Positions 45,872 through 57,615 of a DNA stretch of 64,000 nt are shown here, piece by piece. Where the stretch lies: positions 3,472,001-3,536,000 of the forward strand of contig JARUPY010000190.1 of NCBI GenBank assembly GCA_029817715.1, written 5' to 3'. How positions within the stretch are numbered: position 1 is the first letter of the stretch; each line of letters begins with the position of its first letter. The position numbers and the translations under genes are program-made. This stretch comes from Melastoma dodecandrum (taxonomy: Eukaryota; Streptophyta; Magnoliopsida; Myrtales; Melastomataceae). The notes beneath the pieces were generated by a model. The model did not search any database. It had not been told where the DNA came from and saw nothing but the letters and a program-made list of their open reading frames with translations.

Positions 45872-46005
45872 AAAATCTAACGTCCGTCACAAATAAGGCC
45901 TCATACAAAAGTGTCATCGATTTAAGGCCAAATTGAAAAATTTTTAAACGATGTGCAAAATCGAAAAGTTTGCCAATACTTGGGGCCAAAAATCGATATT
46001 TTGCC
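45872..46005 (-). repeat. right TIR of the MULE
   Basis: It ends ATCGATATTTTGCC and is the inverted copy of 41181-41314. Confidence 0.95.
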
Positions 46006-46366
46006 TTATCTTTTTATTTGCCTTTATAATTTGTCTTCTTTAGATTTTTGTTTTTTTAATTCAAACTTTGTCCAACTGAAAAGGTAATCTTTTAGAAAAG
46101 AGAAATTCGAGCTTTTTAATGTAAAGTGTGTTTAGTGGGATTTGCGGGCCATGGATTCAACAAAAGGCTTAAGAAAGTATGGATTCCAAAATCTGACATT
46201 ATGAAAAGCAAAACTCTAAATTTAAAAGATATTCATGAGTGCAATTCTTTCCTAAAGACATAAACCGAGTGAATGGTTTTATTTATGTTGGGACACCCAC
46301 ACCAATCAATAATTAGCCCCAGATGCCTGGAAATTGATTACAAGCAGAGAATTGGAGGTGGAAGAA

Positions 46367-49300
46367 ATGGCAGCTGCCGTTGTGGTTGTCGTCGTTCATG
46401 ACTTGCTTCGGAAGTTATTGCGAGGGATGGAGCTGGGTCCGAAAATGGGGAGTTGAAGATCAGCTCCGAGAGATTCGCCACCTCCTGATTTCCGTGCAGG
46501 GGACATTTCCCCGAGCAGAAACAAAGTACGGGTATAGCGCGGAGCTGCAGGAATGGGTTGGAAAGCTCAAGGATAATGCTTATGACGCCGAGGACCTGCT
46601 CGAGGAGCTGTCCATGGAGGAACCCCTACGGCTGCGAGACGGCAAGCTGTGCCGCATCTTACGGCTCATAGAAAAGTGGCTGTTTGTGTGAAGGATGCGC
46701 CGGGACCTTGAGGCTATTGCATGGCGCTTTCGAGACCTTTGCAGGCTGGATCCTGTTACCAGCATCATCAATAGTATTCCAGACTGCTAAGTCATTTTTT
46801 GGACAGTTGTGAAAGGAGGGGATGGGTGGTCTTTAAACAAATGAAATGTTGCCTCATGAAAGTGGAACAACTTCGAAATAAAAAAACATATGGTTTGCCC
46901 TGAAATATCATACTTAAATATGTGATTTTGGACTTAATAAAGGTGGTGCTGAGAATATGGAGGATATCACATGGACAGAAAAACCTAGAAAGAACTAAAT
47001 GACAAAAGCACCAGAATGGTTATTAATCATCATTATCTTCTTTCCATGTAGAAAATCTCATATCACTTATTTCTCGTTTCTTTTGAAATCCATTCATTTT
47101 TGGGTAGACATAACCATTCTAAGTACTTACTCATCTACCCATTTATCATGGACAGTAAGAAGGATTGACCAAAAATTTAATGTGGGATTTTAAGCTTCTT
47201 GTGTTTGACTAAACTTTTAGGTGAACCAAAATTATTATTGCATGATGAAATAAAATTATGGAGCCTCAGGTGAGATGAGTAGTGCATTTTTAACCCATGA
47301 GGGAGTTCCCCCACTTCTGATTATTTTTTTAAAGAAGAAATTTCACCCCATGTGAAAGCTAGTGAAAATCTTGAAGGAGACTTGCACAGACCTTAAGATT
47401 GCCCCCTAGTTTTATTTTTCTATTTCAAATCTCTCATACTTAAAATTAATTATGATTTGATGAGATTTCATATGGAAAATTACATTAAAGGATCTAGCCA
47501 AATCATGCATTTTCATTTTTTTACGGGTTCTTCAATTCATGTTTAACTTTTAATACAATATCGTGTCATGTATAATTGGATTGATATGTCATAATAATGA
47601 AATTTTGAGTAAGTAGTACAAAGTATAACGTTGATTTTTGTGTGATAAGAAATTTATATCCATACTTCACACTTTTTCATACATTATTGCACCATGAACA
47701 TGGAATTATGTTTCAAAATAATGTTTTGTCAAAACAATTTAAGGGCAATAATCAGGGAATTTTAAAAGTTGCAGCCTTGTTTCGTGAAATATTTTTCTAC
47801 CAAAAATTATTTTGAAACAAAGCTCAATTATCATGACCTTGATTCGGTTTTTCAAATACGATATAGTTGGTTCATGTTGCACTAAGCTTTTCATAGATAC
47901 AGTGAGACCCCGACTTTTCCCTTCATCTTACTCCATGATTTATGGAGTTATCATGTTGTTAAAGAAAAGATGTAAATAATGAAAATAACTCCTAAAAAAA
48001 ATAACAAGATCTTAGCCTGCCAATCTCATGAAACAAATCCATTGCACTTTGTATTCTTGATGAAGGACATGGACATGATGATGGTGAAAAATAAATTATC
48101 GTATCCAATTCTTTTTCATCAATGTTTGGTGTAATTTGCAGGACTATTCTATAAATGTTTATGGTGAAATGTCACAAATTTGAATATGTTTGCATTTTTC
48201 AAATTTAGCTTCGTCGTTTTGTTTCTTGGTAACGAAAGCATAATCTTTTTGGGAGACAATGAAAATTTAGCTTTTTTGGTTGGATTTGGTCTAAATTTAT
48301 CTTCAAAGCAGATCCAATCTAATCGTTTTTTTATTAGACTTTTGTTCGTATGCCCCCATTGAACGTAAGTATATAATGTAATTCAGGGCCACTATTTCGT
48401 GTAGAAAACCGTTCCTTTGAACTTATTAAGGTGCCAAATCCGCGTTTTGCAGGTCCTGGATGCAACGAAGTGGAGAAGTTGCTGGCATAATCATTTTCTG
48501 CTTATCTTATGTTACCATTCCCTATGGAAAGACTTGTTTTAAGACATTTGTTTATGTTTAATTTAGTTTTTATTGATAATTGAGTCTGCCACCTCAGTGT
48601 GTTCAAAACATAAACAGATTAAAAACAAACAAATGTCAATCCCTCTAACGTTGAATTTATTGACAGTATGCCCAGTTGATTGATTCAATCTCAATAAAAA
48701 AAGGTGGAGTCTAAATCGAGGAAGTAAGAAGAAAGCTCTTTGGCCATAGCAGATTCAAGGTATTTGACGTATCTTTCTTGTCTTGATTGAATACATTATT
48801 GATAAAATCACGCCGAGCTGATTGGACAGTTACCCAAGTGGCTTGCTTAACTGGCTTACTACTAATCTTATTATAAGTAATTGCACTTACCATTCTCGCT
48901 CCAACGTGTGATATTGGATAATAAGACAAAGATGTGGGCGCACGATGGACTACCTCGTCCGAAGCAGTCCATACTCTTCGTCCGACCATTCAATACCCCA
49001 ACTATTACGGACCTTCCTCACTTTAATTGGCTCGGTTTCACCCTCCAAAGAAACCGTGTCGAATATGGTAATCAACATTGCATCATTATATCTATCTTTT
49101 TTACCACCTGCCAAGCTTAATCCTCCGTGAACTTCCTAAGATAAATTAACAAGTAACAAGTTTAAAAAATCAAACTTTTACGTAAGAATTTAGACATTAA
49201 AAAGAAAATCTAACTCATCCCTTCAGGTTTCTCAAATTTAAGTTAACATCGAAACCAATAACCATAGGCTGTTCCTGAAGAAGATTGATCGGTTGATCTT

Positions 49301-50996
49301 CGCACGATTCTCATCCAAAATTTGACTAATTTGTGAATGTGCTCAATTGCAAATTTTCTAACCAGAACAGATTCTCTTGCTTTGATATTGACTCCATTAT
49401 CATATTGAACATTTAAATAAAACATAAACTTCAGTAAGTAAATAAACAAACGATTAATTAATGATAAAGATATCATCCCCAGACTAAACCCCAAGAGAAA
49501 CGGCGTGCGTGTGTTGGATCACCATGATGTGAATGCAGATGTGTTGTCGGAAGTTATTTGGAAGCTGAAGCATCTGAGATACCTCGATCTTTCAGGTAAC
49601 AGCATGTTCCAAATGCTTCCTCCAGCGATCATGAGACTGCTGAACTTGCAGACCCTCAAGCTCTCGGGTTGCTCTTCCGTCACGGAATTGCCCCGTGACA
49701 TGAATAACTTGTCCGCTCTAAGACATCTCTACATTGACAGCTGCTAGAAATTGTCTTTCATTCCAAGGGGACTCTGCGACTTGAAATATCTCAACATACT
49801 CACCGACTTTATCTTGCCTCTAGATGATTCAAGGAAAAAAGCTGATTCCGTTGGCCTCACTGATCTTTCTAAGCTGAACGAACTAAGAGGAAGCCTCGAA
49901 ATCCGAAACCCGGGCTGTTACGATGAAGAGCTCATGGACGAAGGATCGGAAGGATTACTGGATAAGAAAAGTTACTTAGAGTCTACTGAACTACGATTCA
50001 TGAATCTACCGACAGATACATCGTTTTTTAGAGCAGTTCTAGCCACACCTGAATTTGAAAGGACTCAGAATCTATGGCTTTAAGGGTTCTCGGTTTCCCG
50101 AATGAATGGTGCGACTCTCGACTCACTTGCCAAATCTAGTTGAGATTGCGTTGATCGGATGCGAAAATTGCATGTATCTCCCCCTGATAGGCCATCTACC
50201 TCGTCTGAAGAAGTTGACAATTCAGGGGCTGCCAGATCTCGAATATATGGAGTCAGGTTCAGGACAAAGCCTGCCGGAGGATGTCGATGGTGCACAGCCT
50301 TTCGGAAACCTCTCTTCAATATGCATCAAGGACTGTACCAAGTTGAACTCCTTGCCAATGATCCCACATCTCGTGAAGCTGACTCTGGTGAATGTAAGTG
50401 AAGAGTTATTCAGGCATCCTTGTCAAATTCCAAACCTGAAGACATTACGTATGGAGAATATTAAGCTTCTCGATCACTTGCTGGAGGAATGGCTTCGAGG
50501 TCTTACCAGTCTTAAGGAACTTCACATTGGGAGCTGTCATTCTCTGGTCTCTTTCATTCCGGGAATCAGTCATCTCGGGACGCTGAAAACGATCTCCGTC
50601 TGGAACTGTAAGGAGCTTGATCTGTCCACGGATGAGCAGGGAAATATAGTGACTGAACTGCAAGGCCTTAAAAGCCTCAGGTGCCTAACGATCTACAAGG
50701 CCTCTAAAATGGAGCATCTTCCCGAGTGGCTATCACATGTTGCTACTATGAGATTCCTCTACATAAGATCATGTCCGAGACTGGTGGTGCTGCCGGATTG
50801 GATTGGGAGCCTACAATCGCTGAAACTGCTTGAACTGATTCACTGCCCAAGGCTAGCATCATTCCCTGAAGGTATACATCAATTCAACGAAAGCTACCCA
50901 AAGAAACTCACAATTGTTGGATGCCCAGTCATGGAGAGTCAAATGAGAAGGGGGGAACCAACAATACAAGGAGGTGGATCATTGCACCGGCTCTGA
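46367..50996 (+). pseudogene. CC-NBS-LRR relic C
   Basis: It starts MAAAVVVVVVHDLLRKLLRG at 46367, then a frameshift leads into QLREIRHLLISVQGTFPRA and AEDLLEELSMEEPLRLRDGK of the coiled-coil domain. Similarity to relic D stops at about 46787. All NB-ARC and winged-helix sequence is missing, replaced by 2.7 kb of unrelated AT-rich DNA. LRR coding resumes near 49500 (KLKHLRYLDLSGNSMFQMLP). A TAG codon at 49745 stands where relic D has TGG, a frameshift follows near 50083, and the rest of the LRR domain is open at 50106-50996 (IGCENCMYLPLIGHLPRLKK). The gene is dead as a receptor, although the coiled-coil part alone is open to a stop near 46691. Confidence 0.85.
46788..49499. other. 2.7-kb AT-rich sequence replacing the NB-ARC of relic C
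   Basis: No gene is recognised. Near 48194-48243 it carries TTTTTCAAATTTAGCTTC and CTTGGTAACGAAAGCATAAT, also found at 36346-36400 at the start of the insertion in relic B, so both may hold pieces of one repeat family. An 80-92 codon open stretch on each strand at 48711-49130 has no recognised product. I found no TIR or LTR. Confidence 0.4.
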
Positions 50997-52079
50997 AGAG
51001 ATTGACAGGAGGCTTGACCATTTAGGAAAAAACAAAAACAAGGGGGAAAGTTTCTTTATTGTCTATGAGAACTCTTTCATACAGTTCTGGCACATGGTGT
51101 CTAAGAAGCTTTTTTGACACGAGTGATTGTATCTTTTTTCTAGCATGCATTAATTAATTAGTAGTTTTATGTAAGCGACAGTGATGCACTTCAATCAAAC
51201 TTATCTTGTTACTCAATTGATAATGATATGAGAAATTAAGGACCATATTCGAATAAGTTTAAACTTTTTTACTGTTTTGTAATTAATCCAACATCCTTCT
51301 AAATGACTCCAACGTTTCTGGATGTGTCCTTTATCCTTGTTCCTTCCTCGGATTCAACTGATCTCTTCCTATTTTTAGGATTCTCTTTTCCTTGACTCTC
51401 TCCTGTCAAAACGTCAGATATGATTGACAGGAAGAAAAACGTGGGGGAACGGTTCCAGTTCGATTCCGCGAGCCTGGACGCTTGCGAAAGCATTTGGAGG
51501 ATGACAGTCGAGCAGGAGGACAGGGTAAAATCGGTCAGCGCCGGCCCCCCGCAATGTGACTTATTTTATTTCGTTAGATGGCAGCCATGTAACCTGCAAC
51601 TGTTCAAGTCTCAACTTCACCTAACTAATGTCCCATGCTTAAATTATTCAAAACATAAATCAAAGTGATGTGGCCACTGATTTCGGCAGGGAAAGCAGGC
51701 CATGTTTACAGTGGAAATCCTCCAATTTAAATTTATACTTCTAACTTCAATAAAGGGGAGTTGAAAATGTGATGATTATAATAAATCAGATTATTTTTAG
51801 CAAAGAGAAGAGAGAAAAACGAAGACAGGCTTGTAAACACGTTCTGTTAATAAAAAATATAACTTTCTTCCTTTTCCTCAACCTCCCAACGGCCACGGCC
51901 ACCGCCGCCGCCGGCTATCTCCCCCTTCAACCACTCTTTTATTCGAAGCTTCCTTCCATGAACCGTTCCTCTCCTCTCTCTCTCTTTCTCTCTATAACCG
52001 CCAGATTCCTTCGACCCTTTGGGAGAGAGAAAGAGAGGATCACATGGATCAGCTCGTCAACTTCATCATTCTTCCCCCA
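50997..52079. other. spacer between relics C and D
   Basis: No recognised gene. An 82-codon open frame at 51420-51668 has no family match. A CTCTCTCT-type tract lies near 51972-51996, just before relic D. Confidence 0.4.
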
Positions 52080-54450
52080 AGAATCGCCACCTCCTGATTT
52101 CCCTGCAGGGGGCATTTCCCCAAGCAGAAACAAAGTATGGGTATAGCGCGGAGCTGCAGGATTGGGTTAGAAAGCTCAAGGATAATGCTTATGACGTCGA
52201 GGACCCGCTCCAGGAGATGTCCATGGAGGAACCCCTACGGCTGCGAGATGGCAAGCTGCGCCACATCTTCTGGCTTGTAGGCAAGTGTTTGTTTGGATGG
52301 AGATCCGCCGGGACCTTGGGGCTATTGCAGGGCGCTTTCGAAATCTTGGCAGGTTGGATCCTGTTACCAGCATCATCAATAGTACTCCAGACGATTTTCA
52401 AAGGGTACATGAAGCACACCCAATCCCGTTCATTGGGAGAGTCGTCGATAATCGATTTCCTGCTGTTGGAAGGTGATTCTATTATGGTAATACATGGGGC
52501 GAAGGGGTGTAGGAAAACTGCACTTGTTCGGGAGGTGATGAAGGATTTAAGGGTGAGCGGGTGTTTTAATGTTCGAATCAGGATGAATGCATCTTCTCCC
52601 TTCGACGTGAACAGGATGGTGAAGGAAATCGTAACATTCTCTCTTTTGCTTCGTGGAGGTTACCCGTACGGAGATTGAACGAGTCCAGGAGTGAAGAAGA
52701 GGTATAACAATCTTCCCTCCATGACTAAACAGTGCTTCGCCCTCTGTTCCTTGTTCCCAAGAGGTCACCCCATCAACCCTCATACCCTGGCAGAGCTCTG
52801 GATATCCCTTGGATTTATCAACAACAACCACGACCATCGGCCGTTGGATAATATCGCCTACCATTACTTGGATCTACCACTTCAGGAAGAGCTGTTCCGA
52901 GTCAAGAAATTCGATATTTTTGGAAAAGTAAAATCGGTCACCCTGCATCCCAATACCCAAGAATTTGCTCCTTTGATAGCAGGTTGGGAGTGTCTGGCTG
53001 ATGTGTATAATTCATTGTTTGAATATGAGCCACAGTATAATCAACAGCGATCCTTTATGAATCATACTGTCCCTAGATGGTATAGTTACCCGCAGAGGAA
53101 CCTGCGAACTTTTCTTCATTTTATGGAGGCCCATGACCTACCGAAGAACATGTGCCACAATTTCATCCCCGGTCTAAACCGCATACGGGTGCTGGATCTC
53201 CACAATCTAAAGGCAGATGTGTTGCCGGAACGTTTTTGGAAGCTGAAGCATCTGAGATACCTCGATCTCTCCGGTAACAGCATACTCTAAATACTTCCTC
53301 CTGTGATCACCAAACTGATCAACTTGCAGACCCTCAAGCTCTCAAGGTGCTCTTCCCTCCAGGAATTGCCCCTCGACATGAACAACTTGTCGCTCTCAGG
53401 CATCTCTACATTGACGGCTGCTGGAAATTGTCTCACATTACAAGGGGACTCGGAGACTTGATATGCCTCGACATACTCACCGACTTCATCTTGCCCATCG
53501 ATGAATCGTGCAAAGAAGCCGATTCCTCTGACCTCACTGATCTTCGTAAGCTGAATGATATCAGAGGAAGCCTTAAAATCATAAACCCGGATTGGAAGGA
53601 TTGCTGAATAAAAAAAGCTGTTTGGATTCCTTGGAATTACGATTCAGAAATCTACCAACTGATAGGTCCTTATTAGAAAAGCTGAGCACTCAAATCTCAA
53701 AGGACTGAGAATCTACAACTATGGGGGGACCCAGTATTCGGTGTTGATGACTCTACTCTCGACTCGCCAAATCTAGTCGAGATTTCGTTAATCGGATGCG
53801 AAAAATGTGGGCATCTACCCGGTTTGGCCATCTGCATGATCTAAAGTTGCTGACCACACAAGGTCTGCCCTATCTCGAGCTTATGGAGTCAGGTCCCGGA
53901 CAAAGTTTAACCGAGCCCTTCGGCAACCTCTCTTCATTATGCATCAAGGACTGCCCTAAGATGAATTCCCTGCCGATGATCCCACGTCTAATGAAGACTC
54001 TGGTGAATGTAAGAGAAGGGTTATTCAGGCATCCTTGTCAACTTCCTGACCTGAAGACTTCACGCCTAGAGAATATTGAGCTTCTTGATCAGTTGACGGA
54101 GGAATAGCTCCGAGGTTTTACCAGTCTCAAGGATCTTAACATTGGGAGCTCCCATTCTCTGGTGCCTCTGGTGGCTGACGATACACAAAGCCTCGAAACT
54201 GGAGCATCTTCAGGAGACATTGCACGCTGCTACTATGAAATTTCTCTACATAAGATCATGTCCGAGTCTGGTGGTGCTACCTGAGTGGATTGTCAACCTC
54301 CAGTCGGTCGAACTGATTCACTGCCCTCGGCTGAAAGACTTGCCACCCGGAATGTCCAGAGTTGGCAATGATTACTGCTGGAAGATGAACATCATCAGCT
54401 GCCCACTTTTGCAAACTGAAGGACAACGCCCTCTCGCAAGTTCTGAGTAG
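52080..54450 (+). pseudogene. CC-NBS-LRR relic D (most complete of the cluster)
   Basis: The 5' end of the coiled-coil domain is cut off; sequence begins at HLLISLQGAFPQAETKYGYS. The domain continues to LRDGKLRHIFWLVGK, then a P-loop region reads GAKGCRKTALVREV, where the normal Gly before Lys-Thr is Arg. NB-ARC is deleted from about 52640 to 52690. The winged-helix part is open: NNLPSMTKQCFALCSLFPRG, AELWISLGFINN and KVKSVTLHPNTQEFA (52691-53290). LRRs follow, interrupted by a TAA near 53288, a frameshift near 53347, and further breaks near 53605 and 54107, to the end at 54450. The missing kinase-2 and GLPL region and the changed P-loop rule out a working switch. Confidence 0.85.
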
Positions 54451-54909
54451 ACAATCAAACGAAGTCTGAAAATCAAAGGACTTGTTATGCTTGTATTCAT
54501 GACAACAAACCACCCCTGGATGTTCGTTGGTTGGATTTGTGCACACTGGTCATAAACAGACAAATTCTTCCATCGCAGTTGTGGCCGTAAGCACCAACTT
54601 CATATTTCACGCTCACCAATACAGTAGAGTTATTACATTAGTCCGACAATCAACAATTGCATTCCCATTTCTTTCCACTCAATTTTCCAGGAAACACAAA
54701 GTGAGAGGTTGTGTCCTGATTCTTTTTGTTCTTCGCAGGTCAAACACTAGTAAAATGGTTGTGTCCTGATTCTTCTCTCTTTGCAAGTCAGATACTAGTA
54801 AAATGGTCCTTCCACACGTACTCTAAAGGGATGTTATCGTGCTGGTGCTTGTCTGGACTTCACTGGTGACTGCCGTGCCACTTTGCAGCTTAAAAAAATA
54901 ATGCATGAC
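54451..54909. other. 3' flank of relic D
   Basis: No gene is recognised. A short direct repeat (CAGGTCAAACACTAGTAAAATGGTTGTG-like and GCAAGTCAGATACTAGTAAAATGGTCC-like phrases) lies at about 54737-54805. Confidence 0.4.
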
Positions 54910-56072
54910 TGTTGACATGGCAAAAATCTTGGGCTTAATTATAAGAAATCATAAGTCCAACCCACTTTTATGTGAGCCCGCCTGGGAAGTACTAAGTCTA
55001 CGAGGGTTAAGTCTATGAGAGTAAAGTCTACGAGGGTGAAGTCTACGAGAGTCAAGTCTACGAGGGTTAAGTCTACGAGGACCCGCGTCTACGTGAGTCC
55101 GCGTCAACGAGGGTCAAGTCTACGGGGTCAAGTCTACGAGGATCATAAAAGATCTTGACTCCAAGATTTTCAGGAAGAAGATTATGGGGCCACGTTCCCA
55201 TTTGAAAAGATCTTCTGATAGAGAAAAATATGAGGATTTGATTTAATGTAATTAATTTAAGAAAGAGAAGTGGTTAAGTGGGATAAAAGCCACGTATACC
55301 TGTCAGGTTGTTACCAAAATTCTAGGAAGTTGATTGAGAAGGCCACGACCTTCAAAATATCCTAAGAACGTGTCAAACGTGTTCAGCACTCAAGCCTTGC
55401 AAGATTCAGTATAAAAAGGGAACATATTCTCCTTAGGAAAAATGACGATCAATCAGCCAAACAGAAGCTCTGCATTGCTCGTTACCCATAGGATTTATTA
55501 GATACCTCGGCCTGGGTTTTGGGGTCACCACTTCCAACATCGGAGTGAGCAACCGTAGCTCCGGTAATCACCTTCCGCCAGCACTTCCACCGTCCCGGCG
55601 AGCAACCGTAACCGAGACAACTACCTTCCGCCGTACTTCCATCGTCAAGACGAGCAACCGTAGTCTTGACAACCAGCCTCCGCCATCGCCTCCACCGTCA
55701 GGACGAGCAACCGTAGTTCTGGCACTCATCCTCCGGTCACAGTGCTTCCATCAGGGTGTTATCGAAAGCCTTGGCATCCACATCCGACGTTACTCTCGAC
55801 TACCATCAACCCACCAAGCGCCGGTAACCAGACTCTGCTCTTTAGGTGCGCAAGTCTACATGGCACTGTACCAAGTCTACAGCGTCAGCAGTGACGTCAG
55901 CACCGGGTCTACGGCGCCAGCGACAAGTCTACCTCGTCAGCAGTGACGTCAGCGACAAGTCTAACAGCCTTTTCATTTGTTCATTGAAATTCATCTTTCT
56001 GGCGACCACACTTAAATCTCTGTGAGTCTACTTGCCAAATATTTCCGACGTGGTCCGTTTTCTACGCGAACA
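54910..56072 (+). mobile_element. 1163-bp solo LTR, target duplication ATGAC
   Basis: It begins TGTTGACATGGC and ends CTACGCGAACA, with TG...CA termini and direct repeats ATGAC at 54905-54909 and 56073-56077. No internal domain is present. A TATA-like AGTATAAAAAGGG near 55410 in plus orientation fits a U3 promoter. The sequence 55545-55946 has an open frame that I take as compositional. It is a different family from the LTRs at 10957 and 16972. Confidence 0.85.
54990..55142. repeat. about 16-bp tandem repeat in the LTR (GTCTACGAGGGTCAA type)
   Basis: About ten imperfect units of AAGTCTACGAGGGT follow each other in the U3 part of the solo LTR. The core GTCTAC also recurs near its right end (55852, 55874, 55908, 55928). 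Confidence 0.85.
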
Positions 56073-56084
56073 ATGACAACACAT

Positions 56085-56250
56085 CTCTAGAAGTCGGAAA
56101 TGCTCTCCTTCTGGAATTGCAAATAACTCAATTCTTCAAAGTATTAGCAAGGCAATGTCATGACGGAACTCCAAATTCTCCAAGGATCCCGGCCAGATCA
56201 TAGATCCTGGCATAAGATTCCTATGCATAAGATCCCGGAGAGTCCATGGG
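56085..56250 (+). pseudogene. CC-NBS-LRR relic E (LRR scrap)
   Basis: It reads LSFWNCK, a stop, then QGNVMTELQ, then RFLCIRS. These match the LRR phrases ISVWNCKELDLST, GNIVTELQGLKS and MRFLYIRSC of relic C, with stops and deletions. It ends where the segmental duplication (copy 2) starts. Confidence 0.75.
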
Positions 56251-56252
56251 GA

Positions 56253-57221
56253 GAATAAAAACGGAACAACAACAAGAAGAAGACTGGGAATAGAAGCGGA
56301 CGAGCCTCTCACATGCTCTAGGAGACAGATTCATTCAACCATTTAGGAAAACAAAAGAAGTGATAAGATTTGTTTAAGATTTTCTTTTAAATATAAACTA
56401 CTACTTCGACCCTTGTCATAAACTCAAATATTTGTATCTAGAGAAGACAGAGCAGAGCAAGGCTAAACATTTAAAAGATATTGTAGTATAACATCTCAAG
56501 AGATATCAGTACTTCGTCTCATGTACTCCATCGATAAGCCCGAGTTCCATAGCCTGCAATGCATGCCACAGGCAGGAACATATCAAGAACGAGAGAAACA
56601 AAGGGGTCTTTGATGTAAAGTGGATCAGATGTTGCATTAAGAAGGGGTATAATACCTTGGCGACAGACAAGAAGCGATCCCGTTCCGTGTATTGCTGCAC
56701 CTTCCCGAGAGCAGTGAAAGCGGAATACATATTGTCAATTTTCTGCAAAGCACATTGATGAAGAGAACCTTAGCCATACCAGATGCAAGCTTTTGTTTTA
56801 CTTCAAAATCTTCTCACAAGATGATTCTACGTCATCCATACTCTGCCGACATAACATGGAGAGCCTACAAAAATATTTTACTCAATCGAACTGCGAATAA
56901 AAGCACTAATCTCCAATAAGAAACTGATCTTTAGTGTCACAATTATAATTTACTAAACTCTAACGTGCTAAAAAAACCATAGAAACATTTATTGAGGGCG
57001 ATCTGAGCAAAGCAATTAAGTAAAGGACAGTAAATTTTATTCAGAAGATGGCATTAAATAAAGGGAGATCATGGACTAACAACATGACGCCGCCTCATTC
57101 ATTTGGCGCTTGACATCCTTGACATGCCCCTCCTTCCTCGTTCATCATTCTCCTCTTCTTCCCCAATCTACAAAGGATTAGACAAAACTTGTGAAGACAT
57201 AGCGAGAAAGAGCTTGGGAAG
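56253..57221. repeat. segmental duplication, copy 2, left part
   Basis: It matches 34073-34950 of copy 1, with an extra 73 bp near 56355-56430. It is cut at 57221 by the Copia insertion and continues at 62689. Confidence 0.9.
56506..56742 (-). pseudogene. last two exons of a Clp protease proteolytic subunit, copy 2
   Basis: Exon 56742-56656 encodes KIDNMYSAFTALGKVQQYTE then RDRFLSVAK. Exon 56553-56506 encodes AMELGLIDGVHETKY and a stop. Splice sites are the same as in copy 1. Here GLIDGV keeps its Asp, while the ending reads HETKY instead of LETEY. No upstream exons with the protease active site are present. It is a duplicated tail rather than a gene. Confidence 0.7.
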
Positions 57222-57615
57222 TGATGAACGTAATGGCAGCAAAAGAAACTTGAGATTTGTTCAAAAACATCCGAAGAAAAGCAGGATAATGAAGAAGAAG
57301 AAAAGAAGAAGAGAGGAGAAGGGAGGAAGAAAAAGAAGCGAAGAATATTTTCATTAATTGAGCACACCCAAAACCTCTATACAACTTTCTCTGTTTTGTA
57401 ATCATTAAATGGGCAGAATCAACAAAGACCACAATTTGTTATAGGTTGTTGCAACGTAAGGACCGCCGTCATTATCAGCCACACTTCACCAGAACGCCAC
57501 TCTACCAGCTTTGTCCTCTTGTTGCTGGAAACGTAACAACCTCCCTTGATAAAACTTCCTACGTTGGACTCCATGGGTTGAACTTCTGCGGGCTTCATTA
57601 TCAATTAGCCCAACA
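57222..57615 (-). repeat. 3' LTR of the Copia element
   Basis: 394 bp; on the minus strand TGTTGGGCTAATTG...TTCATCA. It aligns with 62263-62688. Confidence 0.9.

Larger units (their letters stand above)
41181..46005 (+). mobile_element. complete Mutator-like element (MULE), 4825 bp, two genes
   Basis: Terminal inverted repeats span 41181-41314 and 45872-46005: 134 bp each with a single mismatch by eye, at about base 15. The flanks ATATCTTTT (41172-41180) and TTATCTTTT (46006-46014) match at 8 of 9 bases, a Mutator-type 9-bp target duplication. Inside are a three-exon transposase gene on the plus strand and a two-exon GRF zinc-finger gene on the minus strand, tail to tail, with a C-rich minisatellite near the right end. 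The near-identical ends and open genes suggest a recent and possibly autonomous insertion between CNL relics B and C. Confidence 0.93.

Noticed and set aside
48711..49130. Overlapping open frames on both strands in relic C's insert
   Set aside because: No recognisable family and no splice or start context; kept only as part of the spacer.
55545..55946. 133-codon open frame in the solo LTR
   Set aside because: Low-complexity Ser/Pro/Arg composition following short repeats; no domain, and it lies inside an LTR.
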